This document shows, in pieces, positions 52,751-64,000 of a DNA stretch of 64,000 nucleotides. A model generated the notes under the pieces. That model was not told the DNA's origin. It worked only from the letters and a program-made list of their open reading frames with translations, and made no database searches. The stretch covers positions 62,001 through 126,000 of the forward strand of contig JAHEFR010000002.1 in NCBI GenBank assembly GCA_024640085.1, written 5' to 3'. Position numbers and translations under genes: made by a program. This DNA is from Gammaproteobacteria bacterium. Its GTDB lineage: Bacteria; Pseudomonadota; Gammaproteobacteria; Steroidobacterales; XN24. Each line of letters begins with the position of its first letter. The stretch's first letter is position 1.

Positions 52751-53508
52751 CCGACGCCGGGATGAGATACGCCCGGCAACTGTCCCTGCCCGAGATCGGA
52801 GAAGCGGGCCAGGCACGGCTGGCCGCATCGGGCGTCCTGGTCGTCGGGCTCGGCGGGCTGGGGTGCCCGGCGGCAGTCTATCTCGCGGCGGCCGGGGTCG
52901 GCCGTCTGGTCCTCAACGATTTCGACCGCGTGGACATCTCCAACCTGCAGCGCCAGATCCTGTACCGGGAGGGCGATGCGGGCCGCGGCAAGGCAGAGAC
53001 AGCGGCCGAACGGCTGCTGGACATGAACCCGGCACTCGACGCCCGGCCCTTGCCCCGCCGCCTCGATCAGGCGGACCTGCGCGAGCAGGTGGCGGCCTGC
53101 GATGTGGTGCTGGACGGCAGCGACAACTACGGGACCCGTTTCGGCGTCAACGAGGCGTGCCTCGCCGCCAGGCGGCCCCTGGTTTCAGGCGCCGCGATCC
53201 GCTTCGAGGGACAACTTGCCGTGTTCCGCAACGACCTGCCCGATGCTCCCTGCTACCGGTGCCTGTACGACGAACAGGGCGACGACATGGAGACCTGCAG
53301 CGGCGGCGGCATCCTCGGTCCGGTGGCCGGCGTGGTGGGCGCGCACATGGCCGTGGAGACCATCAAGCTGATCCTGGGGATCGGCGAACCGGTCCAGAAC
53401 CGATTGCTGCTGTATGACGGTTTGCAGGGACGATGGCGGCAGGTCTCCCTGAAGCGGGACCCGACCTGCCCAGCCTGTGCCGGCGATCAGATCTCGCTGA
53501 CCCGGTAG
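52747..53508 (+). CDS. MoeB/ThiF-family adenylyltransferase
   Basis: 253 residues from GTG 52747, which overlaps the prmC stop. E1-like: VVGLGGLGCPAAVYLAAAGV, NDFDRVDISNLQRQILY, DGSDNYGTRFGVN, and the catalytic Cys in METCSGGGILGPVAG. Two Zn-type pairs, CYRC and CPAC, are present as in MoeB. It adenylates a small ubiquitin-like sulfur carrier (MoaD, ThiS or another); the partner is not in the window. A prmC-moeB pair is common in gammaproteobacteria. The 3' end overlaps alaA convergently by 22 bases. Confidence 0.94.
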   Translation: MTDAGMRYARQLSLPEIGEAGQARLAASGVLVVGLGGLGCPAAVYLAAAGVGRLVLNDFDRVDISNLQRQILYREGDAGRGKAETAAERLLDMNPALDARPLPRRLDQADLREQVAACDVVLDGSDNYGTRFGVNEACLAARRPLVSGAAIRFEGQLAVFRNDLPDAPCYRCLYDEQGDDMETCSGGGILGPVAGVVGAHMAVETIKLILGIGEPVQNRLLLYDGLQGRWRQVSLKRDPTCPACAGDQISLTR

Positions 53509-54716
53509 CTGTGGAGGAGTTCCTCGGCTCGCGCCAGTGCCTCGGTGATGACGACCGGGTCCGGCAGCGTCGTGAGACGGAAATGATCCCGGTACGGAAC
53601 ATTGAAGCTGACCCCGGGGGCCACCAGGACGTGCTTGTGTTCCAGCAGATCCAGCGCGAACTGGTGATCGTCGAAATCGGGCAGGTCGTCGGTACGCACC
53701 CGCGGGAACGCGTACATGGCGCCGGCCGGCGGAGTCAGTTCCAGGAACTGGCTCGCCTCACAGGACTCGATGACGGCCCGGCGTGATTCGTACAGCTTGC
53801 CGCCGGGTGCGACCAGTTCGCCGATACTCTGGAACCCGCCCAGTGCAGTCTGCACTGCCCACTGGCCCGGCACGTTGCTGCACAGCCGCAATGCAGCAAG
53901 CAACTCCAGGGCTTCCAGATAGCTTTCCGCGTTCTCCCGGTTGCCGCTGAATACGACCCAGCCGACGCGATAACCGCAGGCGCGGTAGACCTTCGAGAGC
54001 CCGCTGAAAGTGGCGCAGAGCGTGTCCGTGACCAGCGATGCCATCGGCACCAGCTCGGCACCATCGTAGACCATCTGGTCGTAGATCTCGTCACTGAAGA
54101 CCACAAGATGCCGGCGTTCGGCGATCTCCGCAATCCGCTCGAGCACGGCCCGCGGATAGACCGCCCCGGTGGGGTTGTTCGGATTGATTACGACAATGGC
54201 GCGGGTATTGTCCGTCACCAGGGATTCGATCTCGTCCGGGTCCGGAATCCAGCCCGCCTCCGGCCGGCACGGATAATGGACGGGCCGCCCGTCGTTCAGG
54301 ACGGTGGCAGCCGTCCAGAGCGGGTAGTCCGGGCTCGGCAGAAGGACTTCGTCACCCTCGTTCAACAGAGCGCGAAGAGCCAGGTCGATCAGCTCGCTAA
54401 CGCCGTTGCCGATGAACACTTCCTCGGCAGTGACGTCCAGTATGCCGCGGTTCTGCTGCTGCATGACCACCGCCTCCCGGGCAGGAAAAATTCCCTTCTG
54501 GTGGCAATAGGGCTCGGCTGCGCCCAGGTTTTCAATCATCGCCAGGCGCATGGTCTCGGGGGTTCGGTAGCCGTAAAGACCAGGATTGCCGATATTCAGC
54601 GCGATGATCTCGTAGCCCATGCGCTCGAGTTCGAGGGCGCGGTGCGCCAGCCTGCCACGGATCTCGTACCGCACGTCGGCCAGCCGGCGACTGCCCCGGA
54701 TGTTGAACTGGGTCAT
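53487..54716 (-). CDS. alaA: Alanine transaminase AlaA-type aminotransferase
   Basis: 409 residues (E. coli AlaA is 405). PLP Lys242 lies in FSGLSKVYRACGYRVGW; NIGNPGLYGYRTPE near the N terminus and VINPNNPTGAVYP are family motifs. Converts pyruvate plus glutamate to alanine. The start ATG 54716 (MTQFNIRGSRRLADVRYEIR) fits AlaA; the longer frame is an artefact overlapping metH. It is 70 bases downstream of metH on the same strand, so may be cotranscribed. Confidence 0.93.
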   Translation of the reverse strand: MTQFNIRGSRRLADVRYEIRGRLAHRALELERMGYEIIALNIGNPGLYGYRTPETMRLAMIENLGAAEPYCHQKGIFPAREAVVMQQQNRGILDVTAEEVFIGNGVSELIDLALRALLNEGDEVLLPSPDYPLWTAATVLNDGRPVHYPCRPEAGWIPDPDEIESLVTDNTRAIVVINPNNPTGAVYPRAVLERIAEIAERRHLVVFSDEIYDQMVYDGAELVPMASLVTDTLCATFSGLSKVYRACGYRVGWVVFSGNRENAESYLEALELLAALRLCSNVPGQWAVQTALGGFQSIGELVAPGGKLYESRRAVIESCEASQFLELTPPAGAMYAFPRVRTDDLPDFDDHQFALDLLEHKHVLVAPGVSFNVPYRDHFRLTTLPDPVVITEALARAEELLHSYRVSEI

Positions 54717-54786
54717 CTCGATGCCTCCCGGATCCCGTATAGACGCTCCGGCATCGCAATGCAACAAGGCACCGCGATCCCCCACG

Positions 54787-57700
54787 TCAGGCAGCGTCCC
54801 GAGGGTACCCCAGGTTCGGGCTGAGCCAGTACTCGGCCTGCGCCACGCCCGCGCCGCACCGCCGGGCGTAATCTTCCACCTGGTCGCGACCGATCTTGCC
54901 GACGGCGAAATACCGGGATTCCGGGTGAGAGAAGTAGAAGCCGCTGACCGAGGCGGCCGGCCACATGGCGTAGCTCTCCGTGAGACGCATGCCGGTGGCG
55001 GCTTCCACATCGAGCAATCGCCAGATCGTCTCCTTCTGGATGTGATCGGGACAGGCCGGATAGCCCGGAGCCGGCCGGATGCCCCGGTAGGCCTCGCGAA
55101 TCAGGGCATCATTCTCCAGGGACTCGTCCGGCGCGTAACCCCAAAGCTCACGCCGGACCCGCTGGTGCATCCTTTCGGCAAAGGCCTCCGCCAGCCGATC
55201 CGCCAGGGCCTTGAGGAGGATGGCGCGGTAGTCGTCATGCTCCGCTTCCATGCGGGAAACCCGCGACTGGATACCATGACCGGCGGTCACGGCAAACGCG
55301 CCGATCCAGTCCGGCCGACCACTGTCCACCGGGGCGATAAAATCCGCCAAACAGAGATTGGGCCTGCCGCCGGGCTTCTCTCGCTGCTCCCTGAGGAAGT
55401 GGAGCCGGCGGACTACGCGCTCCCGATCCTCGTCGGCGAAGATCAGGACATCGTCCCCCTCGGCGGCCGCCGGCAGGAGCCCGACGACCCCGCTGGCGCC
55501 CAGCCACTTCTCCGCCACGACCTGGTCGAGCATGGCCCGAGCGTCTCCGTAGAGGGATCGTGCGGCTTCGCCGCGCTTCGGGTCGTCGAGTATGTCGGGG
55601 AAGCGCCCGGAGAACTCCCACGCGTTGAAGAAGGGCATCCAGTCGATGTAGCCGGCCAGTTCCGCAAGGGGATAGTCGTCGAATCGGTGTATCCCCGGGC
55701 GGGCGGGCGCAGGCGGCAGGTATCGGTTCCAATCGCACTGGAACCTGTTCGTCCGGGCTGCCGAGATGCTTACTGACGGACCCTTGATCCGCGGCATCCG
55801 GTGGAGCTCCCGCTTGCGGGCATGCATCCCGGCAACCTCGGCCACGAACGCCGCTCCATCCAATTTGCTGACCAGCTTCTGTACCACGCCGACCGACCGG
55901 GATGCATCCTTGACGTAGACCACTGGTCCCGAATAGGCCGGGTCGATCTTCACCGCCGTGTGCGCCGGCGAAGTGGTCGCGCCACCGATGAGCAGCGGCA
56001 GATCGAAACCCAGGCGCTCCATCTCCCCGGCCACCCGGACCATCTCGTCCAGGGAGGGAGTGATCAGCCCGGACAAGCCGATGATGTCGACCTTTTCCCT
56101 CCTGGCTGTTTCCAGGATCTTGTCGGCGGGCACCATGACGCCCAGGTCGATGACGTGGAAATTATTGCACTGGAGAACTACGCCCACGATGTTCTTGCCG
56201 ATGTCGTGGACATCGCCTTTCACGGTCGCCAGGAGGACCTTTCCCTTCGCCCTGGCAGCGCCGGCCCGATCCGACTCCAGGTAGGGCACCAGATGGGCCA
56301 CTGCCTTTTTCATCACGCGCGCCGACTTCACGACCTGGGGCAGGAACATTTGCCCGGCCCCGAAGAGGTCGCCGACATGATTCATGCCGTCCATCAACGG
56401 GCCCTCGATGACGTGCAGGGGATCCGCCGACTGAAGCCGCGCCTCCTCGGTGTCGGCGACAATGAACTCATCGAGGCCTTTCACCAGCGCGTGGGTGAGG
56501 CGCTCGCCGACGGGGAGTTCCCGCCATGCCAGGTTCTCGGTGCGTGCGCCCTGCCCTCCCTGGCCGCGGAATCCGGCAGCGATCGTCAGCAGCCGCTCGG
56601 TGGCATCGGCACGCCGCGCCAGGATCACATCCTCCACGGCCTCCCGCAGCTGCGGCTCGATCTCCTCGTAGATCGCCAGCTGCCCGGCGTTGACGATCCC
56701 CATGTCCATCCCGGCGCGGATCGCGTGATAAAGGAATACCGAGTGCATCGCCTCACGAACGGCGTCGTTGCCACGGAACGAGAATGAAACGTTACTCACG
56801 CCCCCGCTGATCAACACGCCTGGCAGGCGCTCCTTGATGGCCGCGGTCGCCTCGACGAAATCGAGGGCGTAACGGTCGTGCTCCGGGATCCCGGTGGCAA
56901 CGGCGAAGATATTGGGATCGAAGATGATGTCCTCGGGCGGCATCCCCACCTCTTCGGTCAGGATGCGATAAGCCCGCTCGCAGACGGCGACCCGCCGTTC
57001 GAGCGTGTCGGCCTGCCCCTGCTCGTCGAAGGCCATCACGATCACCGCAGCCCCGTACCGCCGGATCAGGCGCGCCTGGCGTACGAACTCATCCTCCCCC
57101 TCCTTCAGGCTGATGGAGTTCACCACCGGTTTGCCCTGGATGCACTTCAGCCCCTCCTCCAGTACGTCCCATCGGGACGAGTCGATCATCAGGGGCACCC
57201 GTGCGATGTCCGGTTCCCCGGCGACGAGATCGAGGAAACGACGCATGGCCTTGACCGAGTCGAGCATGCCCTCGTCCATGTTCACGTCGATGATCTGAGC
57301 CCCGTTCTCGACCTGTTGCCTCGCCACGTCGAGGGCCGCGCCGAAATCGTCGGCCTCGATCAGCTTCCGGAACCTGGCCGAGCCGGTCACGTTGGTCCGC
57401 TCGCCCACGTTGACGAACAGGCTCTCCCGGCCGATGTTCAACGCCTCCAGCCCCGCCAGCCGGCATCTCGGTTCCGGAGCAGGGAGCGTCCTGGGCGCCA
57501 GCCCGCTGACCGTCTCCGCCAGGCGCCTGATGTGCTCCGGGGTGGTGCCGCAGCATCCGCCGACCACGTTGACGAGGCCTTCCCGGGCAAAATCTCCGAT
57601 CTGCGCGGCCATGGTCTCCGCGTCCTGCTCGTACTCGCCGAACGCGTTGGGGAGCCCGGCGTTGGGATGCACGCTGACATAGGTGTCAGCCACCCGGGAC

Positions 57701-58482
57701 AACTCTGCGACGTAGGGTCTGAGCTGCTCGGCGCCCAGGGCGCAGTTGAGCCCCGCCAACAGCGGCGAGGAGTGGCTGATCGAATTCCAGAACGCTTCCG
57801 TGGTCTGGCCGGACAAGGTCCTGCCGGAGGCGTCGGTGATGGTGCCGGAGACCATCACCGGGACATCCAGTCCCAGTTCACCGAGCACGCCCGAGACGGC
57901 GAACAACGCCGCCTTCGCGTTGAGGGTGTCGAACACCGTCTCGACCAGCAGCAGATCGCTGCCTCCTTCCAGCAACCCGCGGGCCGCCTCCCCATAAGCC
58001 TCCACCAGCGTACCGAAGCGGACGTTGCGGGCAGCAGGATCCTCCACGTCGGGCGAGATGGAAGCGGTGCGATTGGTAGGACCCAGGACGCCGGCGACGA
58101 ACCGCTGGCGCCCGCTCTCCCGGGCCGCTTCGTCGGCGGCCCGCCGTGCGATAGCCGCGGCCGCCTGATTCAGCTCCCGGACGATGGACTGGAGGCCGTA
58201 ATCCGACTGGCTCACGGCGGTGGCGTTGAACGTGTTAGTCTCGATGATGTCCGCGCCCGCGGCAAGATACTGGCGATGGATGCCCTCGATCGCGTCCGGC
58301 CGCGTGAGGCACAGCAGATCGTTGTTCCCCGTCAGGTCCTGTCCCCAGTCGGCGAACCGCCGGCCGCGGAAATCATCCTCGTCGAGCTTCAGCGACTGGA
58401 TCATCGTGCCCATGGCCCCGTCGAGCACGAGGATGCGCTGGGACAGGAGTTCCTTGAGCCGTGATCGGACGTTCCGGGTCAT
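54787..58482 (-). CDS. metH: Cobalamin-dependent methionine synthase
   Basis: 1231 residues, the full four-module length. N-terminal homocysteine module with zinc ligands in [13 protein letters not shown] and [11 protein letters not shown]; folate module ([26 protein letters not shown]); cobalamin module with the cap and the B12 His in DVHDIGKN; and a C-terminal SAM reactivation domain ([30 protein letters not shown]). It methylates homocysteine with methyl-tetrahydrofolate. The start is ATG 58482, 15 bases after metF. No cobalamin riboswitch is visible; regulation probably comes from the SahR-type regulator at the operon head. Confidence 0.97.
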   Translation of the reverse strand: MTRNVRSRLKELLSQRILVLDGAMGTMIQSLKLDEDDFRGRRFADWGQDLTGNNDLLCLTRPDAIEGIHRQYLAAGADIIETNTFNATAVSQSDYGLQSIVRELNQAAAAIARRAADEAARESGRQRFVAGVLGPTNRTASISPDVEDPAARNVRFGTLVEAYGEAARGLLEGGSDLLLVETVFDTLNAKAALFAVSGVLGELGLDVPVMVSGTITDASGRTLSGQTTEAFWNSISHSSPLLAGLNCALGAEQLRPYVAELSRVADTYVSVHPNAGLPNAFGEYEQDAETMAAQIGDFAREGLVNVVGGCCGTTPEHIRRLAETVSGLAPRTLPAPEPRCRLAGLEALNIGRESLFVNVGERTNVTGSARFRKLIEADDFGAALDVARQQVENGAQIIDVNMDEGMLDSVKAMRRFLDLVAGEPDIARVPLMIDSSRWDVLEEGLKCIQGKPVVNSISLKEGEDEFVRQARLIRRYGAAVIVMAFDEQGQADTLERRVAVCERAYRILTEEVGMPPEDIIFDPNIFAVATGIPEHDRYALDFVEATAAIKERLPGVLISGGVSNVSFSFRGNDAVREAMHSVFLYHAIRAGMDMGIVNAGQLAIYEEIEPQLREAVEDVILARRADATERLLTIAAGFRGQGGQGARTENLAWRELPVGERLTHALVKGLDEFIVADTEEARLQSADPLHVIEGPLMDGMNHVGDLFGAGQMFLPQVVKSARVMKKAVAHLVPYLESDRAGAARAKGKVLLATVKGDVHDIGKNIVGVVLQCNNFHVIDLGVMVPADKILETARREKVDIIGLSGLITPSLDEMVRVAGEMERLGFDLPLLIGGATTSPAHTAVKIDPAYSGPVVYVKDASRSVGVVQKLVSKLDGAAFVAEVAGMHARKRELHRMPRIKGPSVSISAARTNRFQCDWNRYLPPAPARPGIHRFDDYPLAELAGYIDWMPFFNAWEFSGRFPDILDDPKRGEAARSLYGDARAMLDQVVAEKWLGASGVVGLLPAAAEGDDVLIFADEDRERVVRRLHFLREQREKPGGRPNLCLADFIAPVDSGRPDWIGAFAVTAGHGIQSRVSRMEAEHDDYRAILLKALADRLAEAFAERMHQRVRRELWGYAPDESLENDALIREAYRGIRPAPGYPACPDHIQKETIWRLLDVEAATGMRLTESYAMWPAASVSGFYFSHPESRYFAVGKIGRDQVEDYARRCGAGVAQAEYWLSPNLGYPRDAA

Positions 58483-58497
58483 CTGTTGCGTCCCGAC

Positions 58498-60335
<1,838 letters not shown>

Positions 60336-60635
60336 GACGCAAGACCCTGCTCGAAAAAAGGGTTATAAAGATATATTTATATTCTGAATAAGTCTACCCC
60401 CGAGCCGCAGGATCCGTCCGGTGAGTCCAGGCGCAGGGTCGGATCAGCGCGCGTCGGGAGGCACCTCGAGGGCCCCGGTCGCATCGGACAGCTTCACCGC
60501 CTCTTCGGCAACGGAGACCTTATCGGTCGTTGCAGAATTTCCAGCGGACCTCGATGTAGCGTCGCTCGGAAAGCGACTGCCCGATTTCCTGCTACTCCGG
60601 GATCTTCGGAGTGCCGCTTCGACGCAAGCGGGGCC
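60336..60635. other. 300-base region between gatB and the methionine operon
   Basis: The left end (60336-60391) holds the methionine-operon promoter and palindrome. From about 60400 to 60635 I see no gene with a start and ribosome site. A 23-codon stop-to-stop stretch on the minus strand ending at 60520 reads ...SERRYIEVRWKFCNDR and could be a chance frame or gene remnant. A CTCCG/CGGAG inverted repeat lies near 60595-60612, without a T run. No RNA gene is recognised. Confidence 0.5.
60362..60391 (-). promoter_or_regulatory. SahR-like palindrome overlapping the methionine-operon promoter
   Basis: On the minus strand TTATTC (-35-like), 18 bases, TATAAC (-10, 5 of 6 matching TATAAT). Overlapping it at 60364-60381 is TATAAAGATATATTTATA, an 18-bp palindrome with one mismatched pair, resembling the ATAAAGATATCTTTAT-type SahR operator. 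The stretch is almost all A/T in a genome otherwise near 65% GC. A repressor here would block RNA polymerase. Confidence 0.7.
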
Positions 60636-62069
60636 TTACTCCGACAGGGCCTTGCGGAGCAGATCGTTGACCTGGGCCGGATTCGCCTTGCCCCCCGTCG
60701 CCTTCATGACCTGGCCTACGAAGAAACCGAAAAGCTTGTCTTTGCCGGCGCGGAACTGCTCCAGCTGTCCCGGATTGTCCGCAAGCACCTGCCCGATCAC
60801 CTCCATGATGGCCGACGTATCGGTGATCTGCCTGAGACCCCGGTCTCCGATGACCTCGTCCGCCGACCCGTGGCCAGCCCACATGGCTTCGAACACTTCC
60901 TTGGCGATCTTGCCGGAGATCGTCCCATCCTCGATGCGGGCGAGCAGACCGGCAAGAGCGTCGGCGTCCACCGGGCTGTCCTCCACGTCCGCGCCGGCTT
61001 TGTTGAGCGCCCCGGCCAGGTCGCCCATCACCCAGTTGGCGGCGAGCTTCGGGTCCTGGACGCCGGAGGCCACGGACTCGTAGTAGGCGGCGACCGCGCG
61101 GCTGGCCGTGAGCACGCCGGCGTCGTAGTCCGCCAGCCCGTACTGCTCGCTGAACCTGGCCCGCTTTGCCCAGGGAAGTTCCGGAAGCTCGGCGCGCGCG
61201 GTCTCAACGACGGCCGCATCGATCATCAGAGGCAAGAGATCCGGGTCGGGGAAATACCGGTAATCGTTGGCCTCCTCCTTTGACCTCATAGGGCGCGTCT
61301 CGTCCTTGCCGGAATCATATAGACGGGTCTCCTGCACCACGCTGCCGCCGGATTCCAGTATGTCGATCTGCCGCTCGGCCTCGTAGTTGATAGCCCGCTC
61401 GATAAAACGGAAGGAGTTGAGATTCTTGATTTCGGCGCGCGTGCCGAACTCGTGGCGGCCGACCGGGCGCACCGAGATGTTCGCATCACAGCGCAGGGAG
61501 CCTTCCTGCATATTGCCGTCACAGATGTCGAGATATCGAACCAGCTGGTGGATCAGCTTCATGTAGGCGACCGCCTCGCGCGCTGAACGCAGATCAGGCT
61601 CGGACACGATTTCCAGAAGCGGTGTGCCGGCCCGGTTCAGATCGATGCCCGAAAGGCCATGGAAGTCCTCGTGCAACGACTTGCCGGCATCCTCCTCCAG
61701 GTGGGCGCGGGTGATCCCGACCCGCTTCCTTTCCCCGTCGTCCAGGACCACGTCGATCCAGCCGTCGTGGACCACTGGCAGCTCGTACTGGCTGATCTGG
61801 TACCCCTTCGGCAGGTCCGGGTAGAAGTAGTTCTTGCGCGCGAAGACCGACCGCTCCGCGATCTCGGAATGGGTCGCGACACCGAACCGGATAGCCATGT
61901 TCACAGCCTCCCGGTTGAGCACCGGCAGCACTCCCGGATAACCCAGATCCACCAGGCAGGCCTGGGTATTCGGCTCCGCCCCGAAGGCGGTGGATGCACC
62001 CGAGAAGATCTTGCTGGCGGTCTTGAGCTGCGCGTGGATCTCCAGGCCGATGACGATTTCCCATTTCAT
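60636..62069 (-). CDS. gatB: Asp/Glu-tRNA amidotransferase subunit B
   Basis: 477 residues. [15 protein letters not shown] start, [20 protein letters not shown]-type block ([20 protein letters not shown]), [14 protein letters not shown], and [12 protein letters not shown]. The C-terminal YqeY-like tail ends [15 protein letters not shown] 62069 is preferred because GAGGA lies 7 bases upstream; ATG 62087 has no site. GatB converts Asp-tRNA(Asn) or Glu-tRNA(Gln) to the amide with ammonia from GatA. Order gatC-gatA-gatB on the minus strand. Confidence 0.97.
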   Translation of the reverse strand: MKWEIVIGLEIHAQLKTASKIFSGASTAFGAEPNTQACLVDLGYPGVLPVLNREAVNMAIRFGVATHSEIAERSVFARKNYFYPDLPKGYQISQYELPVVHDGWIDVVLDDGERKRVGITRAHLEEDAGKSLHEDFHGLSGIDLNRAGTPLLEIVSEPDLRSAREAVAYMKLIHQLVRYLDICDGNMQEGSLRCDANISVRPVGRHEFGTRAEIKNLNSFRFIERAINYEAERQIDILESGGSVVQETRLYDSGKDETRPMRSKEEANDYRYFPDPDLLPLMIDAAVVETARAELPELPWAKRARFSEQYGLADYDAGVLTASRAVAAYYESVASGVQDPKLAANWVMGDLAGALNKAGADVEDSPVDADALAGLLARIEDGTISGKIAKEVFEAMWAGHGSADEVIGDRGLRQITDTSAIMEVIGQVLADNPGQLEQFRAGKDKLFGFFVGQVMKATGGKANPAQVNDLLRKALSE

Positions 62070-62099
62070 TCGATTTTCCTCGGTCATCCGGGCGCCGGT

Positions 62100-63557
62100 T
62101 CAGGCGAACTCGCCGCCGGGCATGCGGAGGTGCCACTCCGTCTCCTGCTGGAACATGTGGGCCACGTTCAAGAGCCGCCCCTCCTCGAAGTGGTTGGCGA
62201 TGAGCTGGAGCCCAACGGGGAGATCGTCGGCGAATCCGCAGGGCACCGAGACCCCGGGCAATCCGGCCAGATTGACCCCGATGGTGTAGATGTCGTTGAG
62301 GTACATGGTGACGGGGTCGTCCGTTTTCGCGCCGATGTCGAACGCCGGGGTCGGCGCGGTGGGGCCAGCGATCAGGTCGACTTCCGCGAACGCAGCGCGA
62401 AAATCCTCGGCGATGAGCTGACGGACGCGCTGGGCCTTGAGGTAATAGGCATCGTAGTAACCGGCGGAGAGGACGTAGGTGCCCGTCATGATCCTGCGCT
62501 TGACCTCGGCCCCGAACCCCTCGCCCCGGCTGCGCTTGTACAGGTCCGCCAGATCGCGGGGATTCTCTGCCCGGTAACCGAAGCGGATGCCGTCGAAACG
62601 GGACAGGTTGGATGAGCACTCCGCCGGTGCGACGACGTAATAGGCCGGCACGGACAGCGCCAGGTTGGGCAGGCTCACCCGCTTGACCGAGGCACCGAGA
62701 CTGCGGAGCACGTCGAGAGCTGTTTCGATGGCGGCGGCGCTGGCCGGATAGAGTCCCTCGTCGAAGAATTCCTCCACGACCCCCACGCGGAAACCCTCCA
62801 GGGAACGATCGAGGCCGTCCGCGTACCGCTCCACCGGTGCGTCCACGCTGGTGGAGTCACGGGGATCGTGCCCGGCCATGGCCTCCAGCAGCAGGGCTGC
62901 ATCGCAGGCGCTGGCGGTAATGGTGCCGGCCTGATCGAGGCTGGAGGCGAAGGCGATCATGCCGTACCTCGATACCCGCCCATAGGTGGGCTTGAGCCCG
63001 GTGGTGCCGGTCAGGGCCGCCGGCTGACGGATGGAGCCACCGGTGTCGGTGCCGGTTGCAGCCGGAGTCAGCCTCGCCGCAACGGCCGCCGCGGACCCAC
63101 CGGACGAGCCGCCCGGTACCTTGTCCAGATCCCACGGATTGCGGACCGGTCCGTAGAAACTGGTCTCGTTGGAGGAGCCCATGGCGAACTCGTCCATATT
63201 GGTCTTGCCGAGCATGACCATGCCGGCGGACTTCAGCCGCCGCACCACCGTCGCATCGTAGGGGGAGATGAAGTTGTCCAGCATCCTCGAGCCGCAGCTG
63301 GTCCTGAACCCGTCAGTGCAAAAGATGTCCTTGTGGGCGATGGGCAGCCCGGTCAACGGGCCTGCCCGACCGGCTGCCCGTTCGCGATCAGCCGCCCGGG
63401 CCGCCTCGAGGGCCGCCTCGCCCGTCACGGTGATGAACGCATTCAGACGCGGGTCGAGAGCCTCGATGCGGGTGAGGAAATGGCGGGTCAGCTCTTCGCT
63501 GCTCATTTCACCAGCGGCCAGCGCATCGCCAAGTTCTGCGAGGGTTCGGGTGTGCAT
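62100..63557 (-). CDS. gatA: Asp/Glu-tRNA amidotransferase subunit A
   Basis: 485 residues. Amidase-signature triad: Lys76 in IAHKD, Ser151 in [10 protein letters not shown] and Ser175 in TGGSIRQPA. Releases ammonia from glutamine for the GatB reaction. ATG 63557 follows gatC by 78 bases; gatB begins 30 bases after its stop. Presence of GatCAB together with tRNA-Gln implies at least part of Asn- or Gln-tRNA is made by transamidation. Confidence 0.97.
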   Translation of the reverse strand: MHTRTLAELGDALAAGEMSSEELTRHFLTRIEALDPRLNAFITVTGEAALEAARAADRERAAGRAGPLTGLPIAHKDIFCTDGFRTSCGSRMLDNFISPYDATVVRRLKSAGMVMLGKTNMDEFAMGSSNETSFYGPVRNPWDLDKVPGGSSGGSAAAVAARLTPAATGTDTGGSIRQPAALTGTTGLKPTYGRVSRYGMIAFASSLDQAGTITASACDAALLLEAMAGHDPRDSTSVDAPVERYADGLDRSLEGFRVGVVEEFFDEGLYPASAAAIETALDVLRSLGASVKRVSLPNLALSVPAYYVVAPAECSSNLSRFDGIRFGYRAENPRDLADLYKRSRGEGFGAEVKRRIMTGTYVLSAGYYDAYYLKAQRVRQLIAEDFRAAFAEVDLIAGPTAPTPAFDIGAKTDDPVTMYLNDIYTIGVNLAGLPGVSVPCGFADDLPVGLQLIANHFEEGRLLNVAHMFQQETEWHLRMPGGEFA

Positions 63558-63635
63558 CTGGGAGTCCTGTTCTGCTGAAAGCTCCCGGGGACCTTCGGGC
63601 CGACCACGGGGCCTGGGAGTTACGGCGTGGAGCGA

Positions 63636-63923
63636 CTATTCGATGACTTTCGGCACCAGATAGAGCCCGGCCTCGACCGCTGCGGCATTCGCCTGGAAAC
63701 GTGCACGATCGTCCGACTCCGTGACCTCGTCCGCCCGGAGTGGCTGGCTCATGTTGAGGGGATGGGCCATCGGATGGACATGTTCCGTGCCGGCGCCTTC
63801 CAGCTGATCGACAAAATCGATGATCCTGGACAGATTCCTGACGTAGGCGGGAATCTCGTCCTCGTTGATCTGCAGGCGGGCGAGATTCGCGATGCTCTCC
63901 ACCTGGCGTCGGGTCAGGGCCAT
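63636..63923 (-). CDS. gatC: Asp/Glu-tRNA amidotransferase subunit C
   Basis: 95 residues, the standard length. VESIANLARLQINEDEIPAY, LSRIIDFVDQLEGAGTEHVH and MAHPLNMSQPLRADEVTES are the GatC pattern; the C terminus RARFQANAAAVEAGLYLVPK wraps the GatA-GatB interface. ATG 63923 (MALTRRQVESIANLARL) is preferred to the longer frame and has AGGAGAA about 8 bases upstream. First gene of the gatCAB operon. Confidence 0.96.
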   Translation of the reverse strand: MALTRRQVESIANLARLQINEDEIPAYVRNLSRIIDFVDQLEGAGTEHVHPMAHPLNMSQPLRADEVTESDDRARFQANAAAVEAGLYLVPKVIE

Positions 63924-63950
63924 CCCGTTCTCCTGGGCATCACCACGATT

Positions 63951-63986
63951 CGGGCAAGCATTCAATAATACATCGCTGCTTGCCCG
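63951..63986. promoter_or_regulatory. 10-bp inverted repeat flanking an AT-rich box upstream of gatC
   Basis: CGGGCAAGCA (63951-63960) and TGCTTGCCCG (63977-63986) are perfect complements around a 16-base AT-rich spacer containing ATAATA, with TATTAT on the minus strand as a -10-like box for gatC. The spacer sits 28-53 bases upstream of the gatC start. The plus-strand neighbour beyond the window is unknown. Confidence 0.6.
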
Positions 63987-64000
63987 CAGTCGCCCCCATT

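Noticed and set aside
60400-60635. Gene or remnant ending ...RYIEVRWKFCNDR
   Set aside because: Only 23 codons between stops, with no start codon or ribosome site, and no recognisable homology.

Overview
The window is about 64 kb of GC-rich bacterial chromosome. Gene order and protein families point to a gammaproteobacterium. The strongest evidence is the run TPR protein-lolB-ispE-tRNA-Gln-prs-rplY-pth-ychF-tRNA-Met, divergent from hemA-prfA, which is a typical gammaproteobacterial arrangement. GatCAB, a two-domain pterin synthase, icd with aceK, DgkA and a Cus-type heavy-metal RND pump fit the same picture. I cannot name a genus. I saw no insertion sequence, prophage, CRISPR array or rRNA, so most of the window looks like stable chromosome.

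Layout. 1-9.4 kb: end of an Ada-like methyltransferase, icd-aceK, a small exported protein, a DUF1461/Lit-like membrane protein, an M17 aminopeptidase, a CbiM-like permease, an OmpA-family protein and a metallo-beta-lactamase-fold hydrolase. 9.4-22.1 kb: one long minus-strand block of about ten genes. It encodes two lipoproteins (one extremely Ser/Gln/Gly-rich), a membrane Ser/Thr kinase, an FHA-like/PEGA/sulfatase-modifying-factor-domain protein, a small exported protein, a MotA/TolQ/ExbB-type channel, an actin-like/FHA protein, two membrane-anchored vWA proteins and a DUF1232 protein. This is the most interesting part of the window. The two vWA proteins have an N-terminal membrane helix resembling that of ExbD/TolR, with an aspartate at the equivalent place. 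The block may therefore encode a kinase-controlled, proton-driven envelope machine that I do not recognise as a described system.

22.2-29.8 kb: a Cus-type copper/silver efflux operon (cusCBA order) with two Cys/His-containing exported accessory proteins. 29.8-38.5 kb: a degenerate exonuclease-phosphatase-fold protein, htpX, nhaA, a QueD-like protein, a PAP2 phosphatase, dgkA, two tandem SYLF proteins, a signal-peptide-bearing D-2-hydroxyacid dehydrogenase and a host-attachment-family protein. 38.5-47 kb: the conserved housekeeping run listed above. 47-53.5 kb: prfA and prmC, separated by a cysteine synthase and a cystathionine beta-synthase/gamma-lyase pair, then a MoeB/ThiF protein. 53.5-60.4 kb: alaA and a methionine operon (ArsR-methyltransferase regulator of SahR type, metF, metH) with an AT-rich palindrome at its promoter. 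60.6-64 kb: gatC-gatA-gatB.

Functional themes. Sulfur amino-acid metabolism is concentrated at 48-60 kb: remethylation by MetH/MetF and transsulfuration from methionine to cysteine by CBS/CGL. Envelope homeostasis recurs throughout (HtpX, LolB, DgkA, PAP2, the Lit-like protein, OmpA, the kinase/motor block). Most starts were chosen from overlaps with the preceding gene or from visible Shine-Dalgarno sequences. No database search was possible, so family names rest on recognised motifs.
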